From positions 62,001-126,000 of the forward strand of contig JAXHNI010000004.1 of NCBI GenBank assembly GCA_034520625.1: a stretch of 64,000 bases of DNA, in the 5' to 3' direction. The position numbers were made by a program, and so were the translations under genes. The first letter of the stretch is position 1, and every line of letters begins with the position of its first letter. Shown here one piece after another: positions 25,607 through 33,357 of the stretch. This stretch comes from JAANXG01 sp034520625. GTDB taxonomy: Bacteria; Pseudomonadota; Gammaproteobacteria; Arenicellales; JAANXG01. The notes beneath the pieces are model-generated. The model ran no database searches. It was not told the origin of the DNA and saw only the letters and a program-made list of their open reading frames with translations.

Positions 25607-26344
25607 ATGACCGATGATTACAGATTTTCCGATGAACTGTTGAATGCCTATGTCGACGGTGAGCTTGTTGACGAGGAGCGGCGGTTCATCGACGAAGCCA
25701 TGCGCAGCGACGACCGCCTCCGTGAACGGGTGCAGGAGCTGCAAGGCCTTAAATCATTGGTCAGGGACGCTTACCAGGATGAGATCCCCATGCGCGAGGT
25801 GGTTGCCGGTCGCCGTCTTTGGAACACAGCGGCTCTGGCGGCGTCCGTGGCTGCTTTTGCCGTGGGGGTTGCCGTTACCTGGGGGGTGTATACGTATACT
25901 GATTCGGCCGGCGGGCCCCGCGTGGCATCATTGTCGAGCCAGGACGAGGGTAACAGCGGCGACGTTCAGGGCGCTGTCAAAGTGGTGTTTCATGTGAGCA
26001 GGGATGATCCGGAAAAGCTGATCGATATCCTCAATGAGGCCGAAGCGCTGCTGACCACCACGACACGGGCGGGTACAACCGCTTCGGTGCGGATTATTGC
26101 CAGCGGTGAGGGGTTGTCACTGTTCGAGAACCGGCCCACCTCGGCGACGGAACGCGTCACAGAGATGAAGGCGGCGTATGAGGGAGATTTGATTTTCAGT
26201 GGCTGCGGAGTTGCATACGACCAACTGAAGGAACAACGGCCGGACGGCAAGCTGGAGCTCTTGCCGGCGATCAAGCTCGTGGATCTGGGGGTTCTGGAGC
26301 TCATGCGCCGGCAGCGTGAAGGTTGGGCGTATATCCGCTTGTGA
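25607..26344 (+). CDS. Anti-sigma-like membrane protein fused to a DsrE-family domain
   Basis: 245 residues; a GTG two codons upstream is an alternative start. The N-terminus (about 1-65) resembles anti-sigma factors (DELLNAYVDGELVDEERRFIDEAMRSDDRL), followed by one membrane segment (about 72-96). The C-terminal part (about 120-245) matches DsrE/DUF1791 proteins: VKVVFHVSRDDPEKLIDILNEA, IIASGEGLSLF, GDLIFSGCGVAYDQL with the conserved Cys, and the signature ending LELMRRQREGWAYIRL. Following an ECF sigma gene, it is probably a transmembrane anti-sigma whose outer domain senses a sulfur or thiol signal; that role is inference. Confidence 0.82.
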   Translation: MTDDYRFSDELLNAYVDGELVDEERRFIDEAMRSDDRLRERVQELQGLKSLVRDAYQDEIPMREVVAGRRLWNTAALAASVAAFAVGVAVTWGVYTYTDSAGGPRVASLSSQDEGNSGDVQGAVKVVFHVSRDDPEKLIDILNEAEALLTTTTRAGTTASVRIIASGEGLSLFENRPTSATERVTEMKAAYEGDLIFSGCGVAYDQLKEQRPDGKLELLPAIKLVDLGVLELMRRQREGWAYIRL

Positions 26345-26404
26345 AGCCGGGGGCTGCCGGACGGACTTCCACCGAGTCGTTTCCTGCATCGTCCCGCGCT
26401 GTTT

Positions 26405-27850
26405 TTAATAGGCATCAGGCGGCCGCGACTGATGCGGGAGTCCCGATCCGCCGTGATACGTTTCGCTATCATCACGGCGGGGTTGCAGACCGGCGGCGAA
26501 AGAAACGAATCCGGTAACCAGCACGGCTCCGGTGATCGCAAGCAATCGGGAGTATTTGTGCTCCAATCCCGTCAGCGTTTCAATGATGGCTGTATACCCG
26601 GCGTTCTCAACGAAGTAGATCGCGGCGCCCGCGAACGCGGCAGTCACCGAGGCCGCCAGACTCCACGCCGCGATTTCACGCTTGCCCCAGATGCAGAACA
26701 CAATAACCGGGGTCAGGAACAGTGAGGCCGTTCCGCTGACGGCGACGGCGGCAAACAGATCGTCCGTCCCGAGAAAGACCAGCATAAGCCCCAGTACGCA
26801 GAACAGACCCATGGCGACTCTTCCGTTTCCGGGCGTCGAATCAGCCAAGCCCATATCCTGGATTACCAGCTTCGCCGCACTGGAAAATGTGGAATCAAGT
26901 GTAGACGCGGCCGAGATCACCAAGGCCACGCTGAGCATGAGTGTGGCAGGCGCTCCGAGCAGCCGGTTCAAGGTTCCCAGCAGTTCCTCTTCCCCGGACC
27001 GGTTCAAGCCCGCGAACACGCCGAGCAACCCGAAGGCCAGGATGCACAGTGCCGATATCCAGAACGCATGCAGGAAGCTTCGCCGGGTAATATTTCGGTC
27101 AGCGATGAAACCGCGGTCCATCATTACCGGGTCGTGCAGCGGATAACTCCAGACCTGCAGTGCTGCCACGATCAGCAGTATCCAGCCCGGGTTGCCGAGC
27201 TCCGGGCTGCTCACGGCGATGCTCCGGAGCTCGAACAGTGGGCTGGCTACCATCAGCCCAGACAAAGCGGCGAGCAGCGCCACAAGAATGCTCAGCTGCA
27301 ATACATCCGTGCGAAGCGAAGCCCGGAGACCGCCGTTCATGGAGTAACCCACAGTTACCGCGGACACGGCAAGTATTGCGGCCGCGTAGCCCGATGAACC
27401 CGCCGCTCCGAACACAATGCCGACGACGAGCAGATTCGCGAACACCTCGCTCAACAGCCGCAGCGACACCAGGATGTTGAAGCTGCCGCTGCCCAGGCGG
27501 CCGAAGCGCCGGGCCAGGAAAGTCTGCACATTGCCGGCGCCATGTCTGAACCGCAGTGAATCGACGATCAGCCAACCGGTAAGGAACGATCCGTAGTACG
27601 CGGTGTATGCCAGGGCGCCGGATATCCCGTAGTAGTACCCCAGAATTCCCGCATTCAGCAGTGATCGCGCGAATATCCAGGTCGTTACCTGGGAGAAGGT
27701 GAGTGTGAGAACCCCCGGCAGGATTCCGGTGTCTCCGGATCCCCGGTAAAAACCGTCCGCGGTTCGGACTCTCGGAGCGATCGCGATGCTCAGTACGCCG
27801 ATGGCGACAAGTATGCCGATGAGCAACGGCAGATGTGTCTCGATTTTCAT
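26405..27850 (-). CDS. Sodium:solute symporter (SSS/SLC5) family protein
   Basis: 481 residues with about 13 membrane segments. The start at 27850 has GGGAGAAA upstream. SSS features are FSQVTTWIFARSLLNAG in the first core helix, GGLRASLRTDVLQLSILV, and VISAASTLDSTFSSA, the Ser/Thr-rich helix that holds the second sodium site. The substrate is unknown. It is divergent from the CNPC-array genes with a 280-bp spacer in which no clear promoter motif could be chosen; the last 20 residues are polar and variable-looking. Confidence 0.88.
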   Translation of the reverse strand: MKIETHLPLLIGILVAIGVLSIAIAPRVRTADGFYRGSGDTGILPGVLTLTFSQVTTWIFARSLLNAGILGYYYGISGALAYTAYYGSFLTGWLIVDSLRFRHGAGNVQTFLARRFGRLGSGSFNILVSLRLLSEVFANLLVVGIVFGAAGSSGYAAAILAVSAVTVGYSMNGGLRASLRTDVLQLSILVALLAALSGLMVASPLFELRSIAVSSPELGNPGWILLIVAALQVWSYPLHDPVMMDRGFIADRNITRRSFLHAFWISALCILAFGLLGVFAGLNRSGEEELLGTLNRLLGAPATLMLSVALVISAASTLDSTFSSAAKLVIQDMGLADSTPGNGRVAMGLFCVLGLMLVFLGTDDLFAAVAVSGTASLFLTPVIVFCIWGKREIAAWSLAASVTAAFAGAAIYFVENAGYTAIIETLTGLEHKYSRLLAITGAVLVTGFVSFAAGLQPRRDDSETYHGGSGLPHQSRPPDAY

Positions 27851-28130
27851 CGTTGTATTTCTCCCTTGATCCCGGCACCCATCGGGTGAACAACGCTGTT
27901 GGTTGCGGTGTGGTCGAAGAAGTTCCAGGTATCGCCTGGGAACCCGGGATGCCGTGTCGTTTCATCGTGAGGACGCAAATGCTGAATGATGCTGCGGCGC
28001 AGCATGGGAATAATTCCCTGGATGAGGGCGTCTGGTCATATGAATGATTTCTTCGCCCCGGGAATAGCGCCGGGGGCTGGAGTTCCGTAAACGCTGTCAA
28101 GTCAAACAAGCACATCCTCGGGAGTGAACA

Positions 28131-28811
28131 ATGGCCAACATGCCGCACTTGAAAGGTTTCAGGAAAAATACGCTACACGTCGCGGTAATCGGCGCGGTGT
28201 TCGGTTTTTCCGGTGCATCTGCGCCGGCGCTGGCTGCAGAAAGCGGTTCGTTGGAATCCATTCTCGTCGCGTCGACGTGCAACCCCTGCAACCCCTGCAA
28301 CCCGTGCAACCCGTGCAACCCGTGCAACCCGTGCGCTGCGGGGGGGGTGGATCCCGATGATGTGGTCCGGCCGGATGGTACGGAACCCTATTCGGGGGAC
28401 AGGCAGGAGCTGGTGTCCATGGGTGAAGCGTTGTGGTCGGATACCGAGCTGAGCACCAATGGGCTGTCGTGCCAGACCTGCCACCAGGGGAATCAGAACT
28501 TCAAGGCAACCTTCGCCAGTCCCTATCCTCATGAGGTCGAAATGGCGACTCAGAGAGCAGGTCTGGGAAAGATTACTTCCGAGGAGATGGTGCAGCTTTG
28601 CATGGTCGTCCCGATGCAGGCGAAGCCTCTGGCCTGGGACTCGAAAGAACTGGCCGCCCTGGCGGCATACACGGAGAAGGTACAGAAGAGCTACAACCCC
28701 TGTGCCGCCGCGAATCCCTGCACTGCTGCGTGCGCTCCGTGTAATCCCTGTGCCGCCGCATGCGCCCCCTGCAATCCGTGCAATCCGTGCAATCCCTGCG
28801 CCGCCAATTGA
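28131..28811 (+). CDS. Secreted c-type cytochrome flanked by Cys-Asn-Pro arrays
   Basis: 226 residues, start preceded by GGGAGTG. The signal peptide ends near residue 35 (APALAAES). Residues 50-68 hold six CNP units and a closing Cys. One class I cytochrome c domain follows, with haem motif CQTCH at 114-118 and axial-Met candidates in CMVVPMQAKPL (158/162). The C-terminal 35 residues are again Cys-rich (NPC and APC units, then three tandem CNP units, ending CAAN). The mature protein has over 15 Cys outside the haem site. The array may bind metal or clusters next to the haem; this is inference. It is paralogous to the next protein in the signal and VAS(T/S)CNPC junction. Confidence 0.85.
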   Translation: MANMPHLKGFRKNTLHVAVIGAVFGFSGASAPALAAESGSLESILVASTCNPCNPCNPCNPCNPCNPCAAGGVDPDDVVRPDGTEPYSGDRQELVSMGEALWSDTELSTNGLSCQTCHQGNQNFKATFASPYPHEVEMATQRAGLGKITSEEMVQLCMVVPMQAKPLAWDSKELAALAAYTEKVQKSYNPCAAANPCTAACAPCNPCAAACAPCNPCNPCNPCAAN

Positions 28812-28953
28812 TGCGTCCGGCGGCGAGGCAGAGATCAAGAGATTAAGAGATTAAAGGTATCGACGGGGTTTTACATTTTGAGTACGTCATCCGTACGGGT
28901 GACGGGCCACTCCACTACCAACCATCAACACATACCAGAGAGGAGTCGTTACC

Positions 28954-29328
28954 ATGACTGATGCCCCCGAGAAGAACGGGCTGAAAATGAAACCCATCTG
29001 TGCCGCGGTGATGGGTGCCGCCATGGGATTGGCGGTTGCCGGCACGCCGGCGTTGGCCGCAGATACCAGCAGTCAGCCGATCACGGTTGCATCCTCGTGC
29101 AACCCGTGCAACCCGTGCAACCCATGCAACCCATGCAACCCATGCAACCCATGCAACCCGTGCAACCCGTGCAACCCGTGCAATCCATGCAATCCATGCA
29201 ATCCATGCAATCCATGCAATCCATGCAATCCGTGCAATCCATGCAATCCGTGCAATCCGTGCAATCCGTGCAATCCATGCAATCCATGCAATCCATGCAA
29301 TCCATGCAATCCATGCGCCGCTGACTGA
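28954..29328 (+). CDS. Secreted CNP-repeat protein (24 tandem Cys-Asn-Pro units)
   Basis: 124 residues with GAGGAG 10 bp before the start. A long-n-region signal peptide (cleavage near TPALAA, about residue 36) is followed by a 12-residue linker (DTSSQPITVASS). From residue 49 the rest is 24 exact CNP units, a last Cys, and AAD. After cleavage about 85% of the protein is the array, with 25 Cys at a spacing of three. There is no other domain. It could be a metal-binding, storage or modified-peptide precursor; none of these can be decided from sequence. It follows the cytochrome by 142 bp and is followed by a strong terminator. Confidence 0.85.
   Translation: MTDAPEKNGLKMKPICAAVMGAAMGLAVAGTPALAADTSSQPITVASSCNPCNPCNPCNPCNPCNPCNPCNPCNPCNPCNPCNPCNPCNPCNPCNPCNPCNPCNPCNPCNPCNPCNPCNPCAAD
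29098..29316 (+). repeat. 9-bp tandem repeat encoding the CNP array
   Basis: 24 consecutive 9-bp units (TGC-AAY-CCR) plus a final TGC. All variation between units is synonymous: AACCCG x2, AACCCA x4, AACCCG x3, AATCCA x5, AATCCG x1, AATCCA x1, AATCCG x3, AATCCA x5. The block structure points to growth by local duplication. Confidence 0.95.
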
Positions 29329-29379
29329 GGCTCCGGGTTGTCGCGCCCTTGCACGGCCGATGTGCATTGCGAGTCAGTC

Positions 29380-29422
29380 GCAGGGCGGGGAGAAGTATCG
29401 ACCTTCTCCCCGCCCTGCTTTT
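29380..29422 (+). terminator. Strong intrinsic terminator after the CNP-array gene
   Basis: Perfect 16-bp stem (GCAGGGCGGGGAGAAG and complement) with a 7-bp loop followed by TTTT, 52 bp after the stop codon and 100 bp before the next gene. Confidence 0.88.
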
Positions 29423-29521
29423 CCTGTGTTTGGGGCCTCGCATCCCGCGTCGGGGGACCACCGCACCCCTGGACTTGAAACGCATGCTGATCGGGTTCAG
29501 ATTAGTCGGAGAGACGAAACA

Positions 29522-30262
29522 ATGCTTACCAAGACCGATATGAATGAGCGATTGGCCCTGGTTGACAAGTCGCAGCTGGATCCAAAGGAGCTGCAGGCAC
29601 TGTGTGCGGCCGGAGACGAGATCCAGGAATGCTACCGGGTGTTGAGCAAGGCGAAGATGAACATCGTGGGCGAGTGCCTGAAGAATCAGGGCGCGTTCAT
29701 GAAGTTCAATCACTATCCCAAGGGGGATGTGTATGACTGGGAAACCCATGCTCAATACTACTATCATACCCACCGGGGTATCGCGGACGAGCACGGGCAC
29801 TTCCACACGTTCATGCGCGCACGGGGCATGCCGGACGGGGTCGAACCGGTACCTTATGACGGGGATGTGGATTGGCCGTCAGGAAAGGATGCCGTATCGC
29901 ATATTATCGCCATATCCATGGACAAGTTTGGCTACCCTGTCGGACTTTTTGCAACCAACCGCTGGGTAACCGGGGAAACCTGGTACGCGGCGGAGGATGT
30001 TGTCGCCATGGTGGACAACTACAGGATCGACCATGCCTACCCGAACTGGCCGGTCAATCGGTGGATTACCGCGATGTTCAGGTTGTTCCGGCACGAGATA
30101 TTCGCTTTGCTCAGGCATCGCGACGAGGTCGTGGCGAGGTGGGGACGCGAGCATGTGGGTGTGGACACCTTCGAGGATCGGGACCTCGAAATCACCGGCT
30201 TCATTTCCGCAACCGTCGAGGACCAACTCGAAGCCGTTGATCAGGCGTTGGGGAGTCGTTGA
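29522..30262 (+). CDS. His-rich cytoplasmic protein of unknown function (DUF6969-like?)
   Basis: 246 residues from the ATG at 29522, with GGAGAG upstream; no signal peptide. An N-terminal helical part contains two Cys (LCAAGDEIQEC) and a third (GECLKNQG). A striking His cluster follows at about residues 76-100 (HAQYYYHTHRG and DEHGHFHTFMR), then WPSGKDAVSHIIAISMDKFG and NRWVTGETWY. The His cluster looks like a metal site. I think this is the DUF6969 family, but that is from memory. Its position after the CNP-array genes suggests a common role. Confidence 0.75.
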   Translation: MLTKTDMNERLALVDKSQLDPKELQALCAAGDEIQECYRVLSKAKMNIVGECLKNQGAFMKFNHYPKGDVYDWETHAQYYYHTHRGIADEHGHFHTFMRARGMPDGVEPVPYDGDVDWPSGKDAVSHIIAISMDKFGYPVGLFATNRWVTGETWYAAEDVVAMVDNYRIDHAYPNWPVNRWITAMFRLFRHEIFALLRHRDEVVARWGREHVGVDTFEDRDLEITGFISATVEDQLEAVDQALGSR

Positions 30263-30307
30263 TCGCGATTTCCGGTGCGAACCACGCGACCGGTTTCGAG
30301 CGACAGG

Positions 30308-30335
30308 GATCAATGGAGTCTGACCCCATTGATTC
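30308..30335. repeat. GTCAGACTC palindromic repeat, copy e
   Basis: GATCAATGGAGTCTGACC followed by CCATTGATTC, 45 bp after the His-rich protein gene. Same family as 8989-9014. A partial relative (GGGATCAATGGGG) occurs at about 32380. Confidence 0.7.
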
Positions 30336-30355
30336 CTTGATTCCGGTTCTTAGTC

Positions 30356-30613
30356 CCCTTGGGCATAAATACACACACGTTCAGAGCGCCTCCAAAGCGC
30401 CAATGCAAGGCGCGGTTCGCAGGGAATGGCGAGCCCTTTCCAAGAAGCGCAACGCCGCAGTGGCGCTTTGGAGGCGCTCCCTTCGGGCGGGTCGGAAAAG
30501 CCCCTCGCCGGCGTTGCGCTCGCTTGAATTGGCTGGCCAGTCCTGCGCTCGCGCGCCTTGGCGATGAGCTTTTCCGATCCCGCTGAACGTGTGTGTATTT
30601 ATGCCCAAGGGTA
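30356..30613. mobile_element. MITE-like element with 29-bp perfect terminal inverted repeats
   Basis: The terminal repeats are 30356-30384 and 30583-30611 (left end starts CCCTTGGGCATAAATAC), identical over 29 bp. Flanking CTTAGTC occurs at 30349-30355 and 30614-30620, a probable 7-bp target duplication. Inside are two further hairpins: AGCGCCTCCAAAGCGCCA pairing with 30460-30477, and GTCGGAAAAGC pairing with GCTTTTCCGAT. No transposase or credible gene is present. It lies at the very end of hutU, whose stop codon is within the right CTTAGTC. Confidence 0.8.
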
Positions 30614-30614
30614 C

Positions 30615-32288
30615 TTAGTCGCGCAGTATGCCCGGCAGGTTCAGCCCGTGCTCCCGGGCGCACTGGATGGCGTCTTCGTAGCCGGCGTCGGCGTGGCGCA
30701 TGACGCCGGAAGCCGGGTCGTTCCACAGCACGCGCTTGATGCGTTCGGCGGCCTCGTCGGTGCCGTCGCAGCAGATCACCATGCCGGCATGCTCGGCGAA
30801 GCCGATACCCACCCCGCCGCCGTGGTGGATGCTCACCCAGGTGGCGCCGGAGGCGCAGTTCAAAAGGGCGTTGAGCATGGGCCAGTCCGCCACGGCGTCC
30901 GAGCCGTCCTTCATGGCCTCGGTCTCGCGGTTGGGGGACGCCACTGAGCCGGCGTCGAGATGGTCGCGGCCGATCACTACCGGCGCCTTGAGCTCGCCGC
31001 TTTTCACCATGTCGTTGAACGCCAGGCCGAGCCGGTCGCGCTGGCCGAGCCCGACCCAGCAAATGCGCGCCGGCAGGCCCTGGAACGAGATCCGCTCCCG
31101 GGCCATGTCCAGCCATTGGTGCAGGTGCGGGTCGTCGGGGATCAGTTTCTTGACCCGGGCGTCGGTTCTGTAGATGTCCTCCGGGTCCCCGGACAGCGCC
31201 GCCCAACGGAACGGACCCACTCCCCGGCAGAACAGGGGCCGGATATAAGCGGGTACGAAGCCCGGGAAATCGAAGGCATTCTCCAGCCCTTCCTCGTAGG
31301 CGATCTGGCGGATGTTGTTGCCGTAGTCCACGGTGGGTATGCCGCGATGCGAGAACTCGAGCATTGCCTGTACGTGCTGCCTGATGGAAGCGCGGGCGGC
31401 CCGGTTCACGGCGCCGGGGTCGTTGCGGCTCCGGTCCCGCCACTCCTCGATGGTCCAGCCGACGGGCAGGTAGCCGTGGCCGGGATCGTGCGCGGAGGTC
31501 TGGTCGGTGACGATGTGCGGCTGCGCGCCGCGCTTCACCAGTTCCGGCAGCACCTCGGCGGCGTTGCCGAGCAGGCCGACGGATTTCGCCTGGCCGGACG
31601 CCGTCCAGTCGGCGATCATGGACAGGGCGTCGTCGATGGAATCGGCTCTTTCGTTGAGGTAGCGCGTGCGCAGCCGGAAATCGATCCGATCCGGGTCGCA
31701 CTCCACCGCCAGGCAGCAGGCGCCCGCCATCACCGCCGCCAGGGGCTGGGCGCCCCCCATGCCGCCGAGGCCGCCGGTGAGGATCCACTTGCCGGTCAGG
31801 TCGCCGCCGTAGTGCTGGCGCCCTGCTTCGACGAAGGTTTCGTAGGTGCCCTGGATGATTCCCTGGGAAGCGATGTAGATCCACGAGCCCGCCGTCATCT
31901 GGCCGTACATCATCAGGCCTTTCTTGTCGAGCTCGTTGAAATGGTCCCAGGTCGCCCAGTGGCCGACGAGGTTGGAGTTGGCGATGAGCACCCGGGGGGC
32001 GTCGCGGTGGGTCTTGAACACCCCCACGGCCCGGCCGGACTGGATCAGCAGTGATTCATCGTCCTCGAGTTTCTCCAGCGCCCCGATGATGCGGTCGTAG
32101 TCGTCCCAGGTGCGTGCCGCGCGCCCGATCCCGCCGTATACCACCAGCTCGTGCGGATTCTCCGCGACGTCCGGGTGCAGGTTGTTCATCAGCATTCGCA
32201 TGGGCGCTTCGGTGAGCCAGGACTTGGCGGTGAGCTGCGTGCCGGTGGACGGTTTGATGGTGCGGTTCTGGTTGCGGGGGTCGGGCAT
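30615..32288 (-). CDS. hutU: Urocanate hydratase
   Basis: 557 residues, full length. It converts urocanate to 4-imidazolone-5-propionate using tightly bound NAD+. Hallmarks are GGLGGMGGAQPLA (NAD binding, near residue 178), LPARICWVGLGQRDR containing the catalytic Cys region, and IHHGGGVGIGFAEHAG near the end. It is the last gene of the hutI-H-G-U unit, separated from hutG by 265 bp of repeats. A MITE-like element abuts its stop codon without changing the protein end (GILRD). Confidence 0.98.
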   Translation of the reverse strand: MPDPRNQNRTIKPSTGTQLTAKSWLTEAPMRMLMNNLHPDVAENPHELVVYGGIGRAARTWDDYDRIIGALEKLEDDESLLIQSGRAVGVFKTHRDAPRVLIANSNLVGHWATWDHFNELDKKGLMMYGQMTAGSWIYIASQGIIQGTYETFVEAGRQHYGGDLTGKWILTGGLGGMGGAQPLAAVMAGACCLAVECDPDRIDFRLRTRYLNERADSIDDALSMIADWTASGQAKSVGLLGNAAEVLPELVKRGAQPHIVTDQTSAHDPGHGYLPVGWTIEEWRDRSRNDPGAVNRAARASIRQHVQAMLEFSHRGIPTVDYGNNIRQIAYEEGLENAFDFPGFVPAYIRPLFCRGVGPFRWAALSGDPEDIYRTDARVKKLIPDDPHLHQWLDMARERISFQGLPARICWVGLGQRDRLGLAFNDMVKSGELKAPVVIGRDHLDAGSVASPNRETEAMKDGSDAVADWPMLNALLNCASGATWVSIHHGGGVGIGFAEHAGMVICCDGTDEAAERIKRVLWNDPASGVMRHADAGYEDAIQCAREHGLNLPGILRD

Positions 32289-32418
32289 GGCTGCGGTCTC
32301 AGGCTGGTTCAGGGTTCCCGGTTCGGTTTATCTCATACTGGCATTGACGCCGGCAACAATGATCGATGGCTGAGACGAATGGGATCAATGGGGTAATTTG
32401 ATGCCAATGGGAGATCCC

Positions 32419-32447
32419 GTAGCGGGGCGCGAGGGGCCGGGAGGGTC
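32419..32447. repeat. Orphan copy of the 9083-9103 stem-loop arm
   Basis: GTAGCGGGG followed by GCGAGGGGCCGGGAGGGTC nearly matches 9074-9101, but the conserved core does not follow here. It lies between hutG and hutU. Confidence 0.6.
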
Positions 32448-32501
32448 CTCGCTTTGCGTTGATTTGAAGGCCGGGGGCTTCGACAAATGCAGGTCGGGCG
32501 C

Positions 32502-32558
32502 TGTAGGTCGGGCGCGAGCCCGACATTTGTTTCCAGTCGGGCTCGCGCCCGACCTACA
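32502..32558. repeat. REP/BIME-like two-hairpin repeat, copy 2, overlapping the hutG stop
   Basis: Starts TGTAGGTCGGGCG and ends with the complement, with inner GTCGGGC/GCCCGAC hairpins. A partial extra unit (AGGTCGGGCG) precedes it. On the minus strand its TGTAGGTCG contains the TAG stop of hutG. Confidence 0.8.
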
Positions 32559-33357
32559 TGGATTCGCTGCATACGGACCCAAGGATGGAGCTACGCAGCG
32601 CATCCAGCAGCGTTCGTAAATGTCCCCGCAGGGCGTCGGCGCGGTCTGGGCGGTAGGTCCATGGTGGTGCTTCGTCCATGTATGCCCGTTGGGCAAGCTC
32701 CATCTGGATCGCGTGGATGCCGTTGTCCGGGTCGCCGTAGTGCCGGGTGGTCCAGCCGCCCTTGAAACGGCCGTTGACCACGGTGTCGAATCCGACGGCG
32801 CGGCGGCAGATGCCGGCCGCCAGCGCCTCGATGCGCGAGGAGCAGCTTTGCCCGTCATTGGTGCCGATGTTGAACACCGGCAGCGTGCCCTCGAACAGAT
32901 GAGGAATCCGCGAGCGGATGGAATGACAGTCGTACAGGACCGCGATGCCATGCCGGCGCCGGATGCGCTCGAGCTCGCCGGACAATGCGTCATGATAGGG
33001 GGCGTGATACGCCAGCCGGCGTGCTTCGATTTCGTCCGTCGATGGCTCCTGTCCCGGCCGGTAGATGGGCCGCCCGTCGAAATCGGTGACGGGGCACAGC
33101 CCGGTGGTGTTCAGGCCGGGGTAGAGGGACTCGTCCTCCGGCCCCCGGTTCACGTCGATGACGTAGCGGTGCAGGGTGGCGCGCACCACGGTGGTGTCGG
33201 CCAGCAGGCCGTCGTACAGCCGGTCGACGTGCCAGTCGGTATCCCGGAGTGATCTGCCGTCTTCGTTGAGCCGCTCGGCGATCCCCCCGGGCAGTTCGGT
33301 GCCGGTATGCGGCTGGGCCAGCAGGACCGGCCCGTCGCCCCGCTCGATGTGCACCAT
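32554..33357 (-). CDS. hutG: N-formylglutamate deformylase
   Basis: 267 residues. It hydrolyses N-formyl-L-glutamate to glutamate and formate, the last step of the five-step pathway that goes through HutF. Typical segments are LLAQPHTGTELPG, DTDWHVDRLYDGLL, ATLHRYVIDVNR and VLYDCHSIRSRIPHLFEG, which carry metal-binding His, Asp and Glu. Its start overlaps the hutH stop by one base. The C-terminus (CSESM) and stop lie in a REP-like repeat. Confidence 0.96.
   Translation of the reverse strand: MVHIERGDGPVLLAQPHTGTELPGGIAERLNEDGRSLRDTDWHVDRLYDGLLADTTVVRATLHRYVIDVNRGPEDESLYPGLNTTGLCPVTDFDGRPIYRPGQEPSTDEIEARRLAYHAPYHDALSGELERIRRRHGIAVLYDCHSIRSRIPHLFEGTLPVFNIGTNDGQSCSSRIEALAAGICRRAVGFDTVVNGRFKGGWTTRHYGDPDNGIHAIQMELAQRAYMDEAPPWTYRPDRADALRGHLRTLLDALRSSILGSVCSESM

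Noticed and set aside
28278..28331. Possible CRISPR-like or satellite array at the TGC-AAC-CCG repeats
   Set aside because: The units are 9 bp, contiguous and in frame in secreted proteins, with no spacers.
29073..29354. A minus-strand frame made of Leu-His-Gly repeats and a plus-strand frame of Met-Gln-Pro-Val repeats across the CNP array
   Set aside because: They are other-frame readings of the same 9-bp repeat; neither has a signal peptide or sensible ribosome binding site, while the CNP frame has both and shows only synonymous changes.
30381..30608. Possible small genes inside the MITE-like element on both strands
   Set aside because: The frames run through terminal and inner inverted repeats, lack ribosome binding sites and have arginine-rich nonsense composition.
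30310..31884. A long minus-strand open frame over hutU
   Set aside because: Arg/Pro-rich shadow of hutU in another frame, a GC-rich DNA effect.
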